From Aurantiochytrium sp. KH105 (Eukaryota; Sar; Bigyra; Thraustochytrida; Thraustochytriidae), in assembly GCA_003116975.1 (NCBI GenBank), contig BGKB01000163.1, positions 62,001-126,000 of the forward strand: 64,000 nt of DNA, given 5' to 3'. Under the pieces are notes generated by a model. It was not told the DNA's origin, made no database searches, and worked only from the letters and a program-made list of their open reading frames with translations. This document shows, piece after piece, positions 17,587 to 25,800 of the stretch (positions are counted from its first letter, which is position 1; each line of letters begins with the position of its first letter). The position numbers were made by a program, and so were the translations under genes.

Positions 17587-18978
17587 CTACACGGTGGCCT
17601 CATCCGCAGCCGAAGCGGAAGCGCCTGATGCGGTCTTTGCAGCCAAACGAAGATTAACGAGGTTGACATAATATTGGACAGTGACGGGAATGATAGAGTC
17701 GTCAAAGTCAAAGTTTGTTTCGTGGAGCTTGCCCGGAGAGTCAGCCCCGACCCAAGCGTAGGCACCTCCAACTTGATCGAGCATGTAAGAGAAATCCTCT
17801 GCAGCGAGCGAGGGATCGCAGTCCAAAAGTACATTGTCAACGCCAAAAGCAAGTTCTGCGGCCTGGCGAGCGTACTCGGCTTGCTTCTTGGAGTTTACGG
17901 TGGGCGGATAGCCGCGGTAATAGTTTACAGTGGCAGTCGCGTTCGAGGCCATGCAGACACTCTGCGACATTCGTTCGAGTTGCGCCTGCACACGACTGCG
18001 GTCGTCCTCGCGGAAGGCACGGACCGTGCCACAGAGAACAGCCGTGTTGGGAATCACGTTGAATGCAGATCCGGCATTGAACCTTGTGATGCTAAGAACG
18101 ACCGGTTGCAGTGGGTCATTTCCCCGCGAAACCACCGTCTGCAGCGCCGACACGAGCTGCGCGCCGATTGTGATGGGATCCACCGTAAGGTGCGGCATTG
18201 CGGCGTGGCCGCCCTCACCCTTGATGATTATCTCAAATTCGTCCGCGCTGGCCATGATGGGTCCGCTGCGCACCGCGAAAAACCCTGGGGGCACTTCCGG
18301 GTAAGGCCAGTTGTGCACACCATAGATCTCGTCACAACGCGTGTGTTCCACCAGCAGACCATCCTCGATCATAAGACGCGCCCCTCCAAAGTTCTCTTCT
18401 GCAGGCTGAAAGATAAAATGTACCGTTCCTGCAAAGGTGTCTCTCCGCTTTGCGAGATGCTCTGCGGCCGCGAGTACCATGGTGGTGTGGCCATCGTGAC
18501 CGCAGCCGTGGAACCTGCCAGGAGTGCGGGACTTGTGGCCAAAGTCATTGGCTTCTTGCATGGGCAGACAGTCCATGTCGGCGCGGAAGCCAATCTCGCG
18601 GAGCGCGGCCGGGTCGCCCTCACTGCTTCTTTGCGTGCCCTTGAGCGTGCCGACCACGCCAGTCCCGCCAATGCCCGTTCGGATTTGATCCATGCCAAAC
18701 GATTGCAGTTTCTTCACGACCAATTTCGACGTGCGCTCCTCCTCGAGCCCCAGCTCGGGGTGCATGTGCAGGTCCTTTCTGACATCCTCCCACTCCTCAC
18801 GCACGCGGCGTTGGATATCCGCGTGCACGTCGGTCGCCCTCCGTTGCGACATGGCCCGGGACATCGTCCGCGCAGGCCGCCCGCTCGTCGTCGCTGCTGC
18901 CGAGGTCGACGACGCCGCCGCCGGCCCTGGCGACGGGGTCCGCAACCGCCTCAGCCATCTCGCCGTCGAGCTCCTCAT
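17587..18978 (-). CDS. M20-family N-acyl-amino-acid amidohydrolase (hippurate/IAA-conjugate hydrolase type)
   Basis: 463 residues of the M20D metallopeptidase type: zinc amidohydrolases that remove acyl groups from amino acids (bacterial hippurate hydrolase, plant ILR1/ILL2). Metal and catalytic residues are all visible: HMHPELGLEE at 71-80, GCGHDGH at 158-164 (Cys159 and His161), QPAEEN at 191-196 (Glu195), YGVHNWP with His222, and KLHETNFDF with His419. The dimerisation lid begins near GEGGHAAMPH (254-263). The first 45 residues are Arg/Ser/Ala-rich without acids, consistent with a mitochondrial presequence. It diverges from the Nab2-like gene. Natural substrate cannot be told from sequence. 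Confidence 0.9.
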   Translation of the reverse strand: MRSSTARWLRRLRTPSPGPAAASSTSAAATTSGRPARTMSRAMSQRRATDVHADIQRRVREEWEDVRKDLHMHPELGLEEERTSKLVVKKLQSFGMDQIRTGIGGTGVVGTLKGTQRSSEGDPAALREIGFRADMDCLPMQEANDFGHKSRTPGRFHGCGHDGHTTMVLAAAEHLAKRRDTFAGTVHFIFQPAEENFGGARLMIEDGLLVEHTRCDEIYGVHNWPYPEVPPGFFAVRSGPIMASADEFEIIIKGEGGHAAMPHLTVDPITIGAQLVSALQTVVSRGNDPLQPVVLSITRFNAGSAFNVIPNTAVLCGTVRAFREDDRSRVQAQLERMSQSVCMASNATATVNYYRGYPPTVNSKKQAEYARQAAELAFGVDNVLLDCDPSLAAEDFSYMLDQVGGAYAWVGADSPGKLHETNFDFDDSIIPVTVQYYVNLVNLRLAAKTASGASASAADEATV

Positions 18979-19512
18979 CGCCCTCCCCCGCGGGAAGAAC
19001 CTCGGACGCCCTACGCCCTACGCGCTCGCGCTCGCGCTCGCGCTCGCACCCGCGCCCCGGGTGCGTCGAGGCGGCCTCCTCTTGGCGCTCTGCCGCGAGA
19101 GAGCGTTCGCGTCGACCAGGTCCTGGCGGTGCCTGGTGCTCGAGCCCGCCGAGGACGCCACCACCGACCCCGAAATCTCCGTCCTCGGCGTCGCCCTCGT
19201 GCTCGCCATCGACCCCGGCTTCCCCGGCGCCGTCGCCTTCGCGTCTGCGGGGCGGGGCCCCCATTCCCGCGCCGCGCTCGTTTGGGGGCCCGCGGGGGAG
19301 GCCGCGCCCGACGCCCAGAACGACTTGAACGGCGGCGAGGCGGACGCGGAGACGGCGCCGGAGCCGGAGGCGCGCGCGCGCAGGAGCGGCGGCGGCGGCG
19401 GCGGCGCGGGCGGGCGCGGCGCGAGGGCGCGGCTGCTGCGGCTGCGGCTGCGGCTGCTGCGGCTGCTGCGGCTGCTGCGGCGGGGCCGGACGCGGGGCTG
19501 GGGAAGATCGAG
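18979..19512. promoter_or_regulatory. Divergent, very GC-rich promoter region
   Basis: About 530 bases between oppositely oriented starts, extremely CG-rich, with CTCGCG hexamers at 19020-19050 and a GCGGCTGCTGCGGCTGCT-type tract at 19427-19485. The tract is open in several frames (poly-Ala in one) and produces long chance frames, but nothing conserved is encoded. Probably a CpG-rich bidirectional promoter. Confidence 0.45.
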
Positions 19513-20940
19513 ATGGGCGACGGCGCCTGGCGCGAGTTCGCGCTGGCGGATGACCGCGAGCTGGGCGAAGGGGAGGTGCAGCGCTTGAGCGACAAGGTGT
19601 CGGCGAAGCTGCTCGAACTCACGGGCGAAGATGCGGACCCTACGTTTGTAGAGTACCTCTTTGTGATGTTGAACAATCACATCAAGATGGGCAAGATCGC
19701 TGGGGACCTTGCCGAGGTTGCAGAAGGCGACTACTCGGAGGCTCTGTGCGAGTGGCTGACGGGCGAGCTCAAAAGGACGCTGCGCATCGGCCCCACGCCC
19801 GAGGAAGAACTGGCTCTTATGAAAGAAAAGATGGCCGCTCTTGAGCGCGAAAAGGAACAGCTCAAGCAAGAGGTCAAACGAAACAACGAATTCATCCCCA
19901 TGGACCGGTCACGCAAGCGTCCTCTCGAGTCGGCTGGGCAGGATCCTGATGAAGAAGAGGCAAACATTTCTCCTCTCGCTTCTCTGTACCTGGACTACCT
20001 CAAGAGCGGCACCCCCGGAGACTTTGCCGCGTTTCGTGCCTCCAAGGACCCGTCAGCGCCACAACCCAAGGAGGTGGAATCGGCTACGAGTTCGAGCGGG
20101 GCCGGCGCTGGGCCGCCTGTGGCTCCCGTGGGCAGAGGTGCCATGGTTTGGTCTCGTTTCGGAGACGCGGAGAAGCAGCACAACGGAGACAACGACATGG
20201 ACGAGGAGGGCAACAATGAAGACGACGATGGCGATGCCGTGACCTCGAGCATTATCGGATCAGCACCATCGACACCGATTCTTCCGGGAGGTTTTGGCGC
20301 GCACGCACAAAGCCGTCAAGACTCTTTTGCCCAACGAGGCGGATTTGGTGGTGGAGGTGGCCGGGGCGGCCGCGTCTTTGGTAACCGCACCTTCGTCAAG
20401 GCCGATGACGGCAGCGGTATGGTTGAAGTGACCAAGGAGACACAAGGGCACGCACCAACGCCGAAAGGCAACATGACCTTTACTCGTGAGGGTCTTGAAG
20501 ATCACAGCAATGCCGCCGGTGGAGACCAACACGATGATGACGACGCTGTTGATGATGAAGAAAACGCAGCAGGAGCTGGAGCAGGCGAGGATGAAAACGC
20601 TGAAAGCAAGCCTGCTTGGGGCGCAGGTGCTACTCGTGCCAATGCTGAGAGCGGCGGCGTCGTAGCAGGCGATGACGGGGCTGATAGTCAGTATTATCGC
20701 GGAGGATTTCGTGGCGGCTACCGTGGCAACAACTATCGGGGCGGCTATCGGGGTGGCTATCGAGGCCGAGGAAGCAGCTTTTATCGAGGAGGCGGGGGCG
20801 GGAGCGGTGGCGGCTACTTGTCACGGGGCCGAGGTCGCGGCCGTGGCGGATTCGTTGCCCCTGCAAACAAGCAGTGGGTTCGCACACGTGATCCTGCCAA
20901 GGAGCAGAGTCTCTCGCAAAGTTTACCTGCCACACCCTAG
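19513..20940 (+). CDS. Nab2/ZC3H14-type PWI-like RNA-binding protein with RGG box
   Basis: 475 residues from the ATG at 19513. Residues 22-92 (LSDKVSAKLLEL...PTFVEYLFVMLNNHIKMGKI...EALCEWLTGELKR) match the PWI-like N-terminal domain of ZC3H14/Nab2 (DYIMVMVANKKSQDQM...F..WL...L), which docks on nuclear-pore and mRNA-export partners. A short coiled coil at 99-125 follows, then acidic disordered sequence and a C-terminal RGG/RGGY box at roughly 405-455, typical of RNA binding and arginine methylation. No CCCH zinc fingers are present, unlike Nab2 and ZC3H14. The frame is open far upstream but only because it is antisense to the M20 gene and crosses a GC-rich repeat. Confidence 0.7.
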   Translation: MGDGAWREFALADDRELGEGEVQRLSDKVSAKLLELTGEDADPTFVEYLFVMLNNHIKMGKIAGDLAEVAEGDYSEALCEWLTGELKRTLRIGPTPEEELALMKEKMAALEREKEQLKQEVKRNNEFIPMDRSRKRPLESAGQDPDEEEANISPLASLYLDYLKSGTPGDFAAFRASKDPSAPQPKEVESATSSSGAGAGPPVAPVGRGAMVWSRFGDAEKQHNGDNDMDEEGNNEDDDGDAVTSSIIGSAPSTPILPGGFGAHAQSRQDSFAQRGGFGGGGGRGGRVFGNRTFVKADDGSGMVEVTKETQGHAPTPKGNMTFTREGLEDHSNAAGGDQHDDDDAVDDEENAAGAGAGEDENAESKPAWGAGATRANAESGGVVAGDDGADSQYYRGGFRGGYRGNNYRGGYRGGYRGRGSSFYRGGGGGSGGGYLSRGRGRGRGGFVAPANKQWVRTRDPAKEQSLSQSLPATP

Positions 20941-21210
20941 GACTGATATTTTCTTACTCGACCCATTGCAAATGAAACAAATGCATGCGCTTAATAACTC
21001 CTTATTTTTTTCTTCAATGACTTTTGACAGCAGTCGAATCTGTTGTTCTCCGACGAGCCAGCATGAGCTCCGGCTTGACAGTCGTGTATACATAGTTTTT
21101 ACATTGAGGATCTTTCGCATTGCTAAGAAAGCGCCCTCGACTGGTTTATTGGCAAAGCACCTCGAGTAGTCTACCAGGGGTGAACGCAGACCCTACATGA
21201 AAGGACTTCC

Positions 21211-21220
21211 TATATAAAAG
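21211..21220 (+). promoter_or_regulatory. TATA box candidate (TATATAAAAG)
   Basis: A textbook TATA element, but the nearest confident plus-strand gene starts 1.66 kb downstream. It precedes the duplicated block at 21227-21300 by a few bases, so it may drive an unrecognised transcript or be fortuitous. Confidence 0.3.
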
Positions 21221-21226
21221 GACAGG

Positions 21227-21555
21227 TGTAGAAGGAGCAGGATTTGTAATGCCAGCCGCGGCCGGGCAGAGGTGTAGAGGGAGCAGGAGCTGTAATGCAG
21301 AACGGCTGGCCGGCTCGCTCTTCACGGCCGTGGGCAGAGTTCTTTTAACCAGTCATTGCGGTTCCAATTGCAGCCTTCAAGCTTTGCCGGGCGGATCGTT
21401 GGCTCCACTAACAAACAAGCTCTTTCGCGGCTTGTCAAGTTGCGCGAGAAATTTGGTTTTGACAAGACAATTTTCTCAGTTCAAAGTAAATGGCTAGCTC
21501 TTCCCCGGCTTGCGCGAGAAAGTTAGTTTCACAAGACAGTTTTCTCTGCGTAAAT
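21227..21555. repeat. Two diverged tandem duplications
   Basis: First pair: AGGTGTAGAAGGAGCAGG (21227) and AGGTGTAGAGGGAGCAGG (21273), both running into TGTAATGC, period about 46. Second pair: TGCGCGAGAAATTTGGTTTT (21445) and TGCGCGAGAAAGTTAGTTTC (about 21510), both ending GTAAATGGC, period about 63. Divergence is roughly 15-25 percent, so these are old. Confidence 0.7.
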
Positions 21556-21898
21556 GGCCCTTTTTCCTGCTCCGTACGTCCAAATTCAGCCCGCCTCTAA
21601 GCAGCTACTTCCTCTGTGCAACTCCGCAGGTCTTGCGCGCTCCTTGACGAATTTTAAAACCGCCACGGCCAATCATCGAAACCCGCGCAGTCCTGCTCCG
21701 AGCCGAACCGCCACAGCAAAGGATCATGCACGCGCTTTTCCCGTCGAAAATACACCCAAGAACAGCCTGTGCCGTTAGACGACTCGCAAGGACCCCGCCC
21801 CCCCCCCCCAACGCGCACCCTCGCCACTCACTTTTCAAAGCGCTGCACGCGCTGCACGCGCAGCTACTGCACGCGCTGCACGCTGCCACAGCCCGCGC

Positions 21899-22020
21899 CG
21901 ACTATTGTCGCGTGCACGCGCTGGGCTGCGCTGATTGCCGCGGGCCGCTGGCGAGGAAGGGATGGGACAGGACGGCCCGCGGCAATCAGCGCAGCCCAGC
22001 ACGTGCATGCGACAAAGTCG
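21899..22020. repeat. Large inverted repeat, arms about 48 bp, loop 25 bp
   Basis: The left arm (21899-21947) and right arm (21973-22020) are reverse complements. The inner 28 bases (GCTGGGCTGCGCTGATTGCC and onward to GGGCCG) are perfect; the outer part (TGTCGCGTGCACGC against TGTCGCATGCACGT) has two substitutions and a one-base gap. Transcribed, it would form a long stable hairpin. It is flanked by CG-rich short repeats. Confidence 0.85.
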
Positions 22021-22069
22021 AGTCAAGCCGAGGCAAGTCGAGTCGAGTCGCGAGGCGACCAGCGGGAGA

Positions 22070-22087
22070 GAACCGGGTACCCGGTTC
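22070..22087. repeat. 18-bp perfect palindrome
   Basis: GAACCGGGTACCCGGTTC reads the same on both strands. It lies 50 bases from the large inverted repeat. A related CCGGGTACCC occurs again near 22627. Confidence 0.85.
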
Positions 22088-22883
22088 CCACAGCTGCGAA
22101 GGTCTTCAGCCAGACACAAATTACATCTCATGCTCGGGTCTTACTGTTAGGACCGCGTAGGGGCTTACTAGACGTAGGTGTCGCAGCGTCGAACTCAGAC
22201 GGACGGCCATTCACGAGCTGGCTGGCTGGGCCGCTCGCCCGCCCGACCGAACGGGACACGAAGAACGCGACGGTATGCGATCGTCACGGTCTGGCCACGG
22301 CCTCGTGCTGGATTGCCAGCCAGCCACCAGCCACCAGAACTAGCCGCCACAGATGGAGACAGGTTCTCTGCACACGGAGTGTTAGTTGCCCGGGTCTATA
22401 CTTGGGTTGCCCAAGTACGAGAACGTGCTGGCGGAAAGCCAGCCGAGCAGCACCAACGGAGAACCCGATGACGCAATCCTCGGAGAGGTAAGGCCAAGGT
22501 ACGCGCGCGCCCATGTCGCGGCCGGCCAGCTGCCAGAGGCCGCTGCAAACATGTGAGAACACGGAAAGGACAGAGAATCAGGAGGTAACGGGCCAGAGTT
22601 TTCCAGCGCAGCTCAGAGCGCCGAGCCGGGTACCCACTCCTCTTGAAATCCAAAAAAGAAGCAATGAATTCGCCTCTTAACCACAGCTCGAAGAAGCGAG
22701 CAAACCGCGAATTTGAGATCGAAGCGTCAGGCAGACTACAGTCTTGCAGCGCGCGTCTCGACTGGACAAGGTCGAGGTCGGCCTCGCCCTTCCGGGCAGC
22801 ACGCTTGAAGTGCTCTCGTGAATAGCTGCATCTGAAACGAACTCACGACTCTCGAGAAGAGGTTAGCCAACACCTCCAAGGAA

Positions 22884-25800
22884 ATGATTGCTATGATAGC
22901 GTTCGTCGCTGTCCATCTCGCGATCATCGTCGCTTCCGCTCAAGGTGCAACGCAGGCGGTTGCTGATCGTAGCGCGAGCATCAACGACTTTCCGGGCTGT
23001 ACCATCCTTGGCCATCCTCATTGGTCGGAGGACCCCATCAAGGAGATCAACGAAGTGGCTTCCGCTGCTGACTGCCATGATCAATGCATGAACCTCTGGA
23101 AAAACTCCAGATATCGGGGCATCCGTATGTGGGGAGGAGGTCATGATGATACCGTTCGTCACGCTGGTTGCTATGGTAAAAACTGCGCTTCATCGAGAAC
23201 AGGTGACACCGGCAGTTTCCACTCGTCGTCGTATGAGCGGTGGAGAGTGCAACCGTGCTATAGGGGTAAGCTGACGAAACCCACACTTATTAGTTCCACG
23301 GCGAGCGAATACAAATCATTTGCGTCCTACCCACGATATGCTAAGTTCGAATCGGCTGCATACCGCCGTCCGAATAAGCTCAACGCGTACATGACCAACA
23401 CTCCATACATTTGCAAGTGGGCTCATGAGTCTCAGGATTACGAGGGGGCAACCGAAGCGTTGGAGCCGTGTCTCGGCTGGGCCTACAACTCCGCTGCACA
23501 GACTTGTGAGCTGTCACGTTTGGCACCTGAGCAAAGTTCATCCGTTTCAACTGAAGCCTCGACGCTCGTTACCGGGAGCTTGTACTGCAAGAATGACTTT
23601 GATCAGGAGGACTTGGCGCGAAAAATCGCGGAAGTGTACGGGTTGCCGGGATGCATGGTTCAGGGCATTGCTTGGACGAATACAAGCAAACTGGTCAAGC
23701 GTATTGAGGACAGTGATGCGGTGATGACCCCTCACGACTGTCGTCTCTATTGTCAGGAAGAAGACGAATGTGTCGTTTTTAGCTTCACGATCGAGTCTGG
23801 GACAGCCAAGTGCAAACTCTACGAGGCCGAGGCTGTGCTTTATCCGATTGACGATGACAACGCGAACCGTTATTCTGGTATGAAGGACTGCCACACCTGC
23901 CTTCCCGGATACTACGTCAGCGACTCAAATCCCGCGGACGGAAAGGACAGCTGCGAACCCTGCCCCAAGGGCTACACCTGCGACATCGAAGCAACGCCTT
24001 GCCCAGGAGGAAAATTTTGCGGAATTGAGGGACTCACAGCGCCACTGGACCCCAGCGAGACCAACAAGTGCGAAGATGAAGGTCGGAGCGGCACCGGCTG
24101 TGAACACCATGTATGCAGGGATTCCCCGCTCGCTGAAGTCCTCAATGAGCTCGATTTTCAACCAACCCCGCTCGACTTTTTCAATTTCTCCAAGTACGCC
24201 CTACCAACCGAGACTGAGCATGATGATGGATGGGCCTTGATTCAGTCCTTGCCGCCTTCAGGTAGTAGCAACTCTGATCTCCGCGTTTATTACACTGCTT
24301 CCTTCAATTATATGATTCCCCAAGCGGTCGTCAGCGGGTACGTTTTGGAGATTTTCCGGGCAAATAACACTAAAGCAGAATTTTACTCCTCTGCTGGCCG
24401 GGACAATTTCGACTTTAGGGACTGTTCGGTGGCCCAGAACACAAAAGGTGAGGTCGAAGAGCTATTTCTCGATTCCCTCGCTGCCGAAGCGAGCATTGGC
24501 GACGACATCAAAGCATGCTTAAAGCTTACCTGGGCAAATCCGAACAAGCCCTCGACATGGGATCTCGCTTCTCCAGACGCAGAAACAACGAAAGAACAAG
24601 CAGTGTCGTGCATCAGCACGACGATCCGCTTTCTCGCCCGCGTTAACTTCCTTGTGAACGACGTCAGCGGGATCGCCGGGGTGGACGAGGTCATCATCAC
24701 CTACAAAGTTGGGGATAGCGACGAGGAGTTTCAGGTCGTTACCAATGGCCTCGGGCAGAAGACCATCGATTTTTTCGATGACCAAACCGACAAGTATTAC
24801 TCGAAAATCACTATTGTCAGCGCGTACAAGAATAGCATTCCAACCGATATCTTGCTTTGCGAGGAAGCAGGGAGCTGCTCGACGCCAGAAACCTTGCCTG
24901 CAACCGTCACAGGAATTAATTTTCTTCAGGAGCATAACATTCGCCTCGTGGACACGATGAGTCGCGCTCTTTCTGGCCAAATCGTACAATCTTTTGACGG
25001 GACTCGGTGCAATGTCGCCTACGTTCGTGTGGAGGCCTTTGATGTCAACGCGGACGCGGAAGAAGCCGCCATCGCGGGGACATACTCGACCGAGAACGGG
25101 ACGTTTGCGCTGAACGTACCATTAAACACCGTCACCAGGCTTGTGTTCACGTTGGCAGATCATACTTTTGAAAAAGCGGACGACACAAACGAGGAAATCG
25201 AGGAGCTCCTAAGCGCGTCAGGTCTTATGATCGAGGAAGATATTTCTGGGATCATTGTCAGCGATGTGACCACCCGCACACTAAGCCTACGTGCCGGTGC
25301 TACACAGTGTGGCATTCACGTTGGCGACGTTGAGCTAGCTCTCAAGGTGCAGACGTGTGACGATGTCGAGTTATCGTTTTCAACGAGCGACGTGAACACG
25401 GAGTTTATAGTTCCTGCGGCTGCTTATGAGTTCGACCTCGTTTTTGCTGGCAAAGAGGGGCTCACCGAGTACGACATTGAAGTCTTGCAGGAGAGTTTCG
25501 ACTATCAGTTTCCCGATGCAGCAGCTCGAAGCCTAAACATGTCATCGGGCGACCTCAACATTACAGCAGTGCATGAGCCCGAACCCGAGCTCAAGGTCGC
25601 AGTCACATCTGGCGAAGTGCTTGTTGACACAAGCGCTTGCTCTTCAGATTCTCCATTCGATGCAGCGATCGAGGGAGGGCGATTGGTCACCTTTGTCATG
25701 ACCTCGACACAGTCGTACAAAGACGAGGTCTGCTATGAGGTTCCGCCCGACACGGTGATCGAAGTCATCAGCGAGCTGTCCCCGGAAAATGACGTCAACT

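Larger units (their letters stand above)
20941..22883. other. 1.9-kb non-coding stretch with repeats and hairpins
   Basis: No conserved frame found on either strand. It contains a TATATAAAAG box, two diverged tandem duplications (about 46 and 63 bases), a C13-like tract near 21797, GCACGCGCT repeats (21840-21890), a large inverted repeat (21899-22020) and an 18-base perfect palindrome (22070-22087). It contains the promoter of the surface-protein gene at 22884 and could hold a non-coding RNA. Confidence 0.5.

Noticed and set aside
17674-19512. Very long plus-strand open frame running antisense through the M20 gene into the Nab2-like gene
   Set aside because: The antisense part mirrors a well-conserved metallopeptidase and the next part crosses a GCGGCTGCTGCGG tract. 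It is open because of GC-rich codon use, not because it encodes a protein.
20941-22883. A mobile element bounded by the inverted repeat and palindrome
   Set aside because: No transposase-like frame, no matching terminal repeats at the region's edges and no target-site duplication visible; I report the repeats individually instead.
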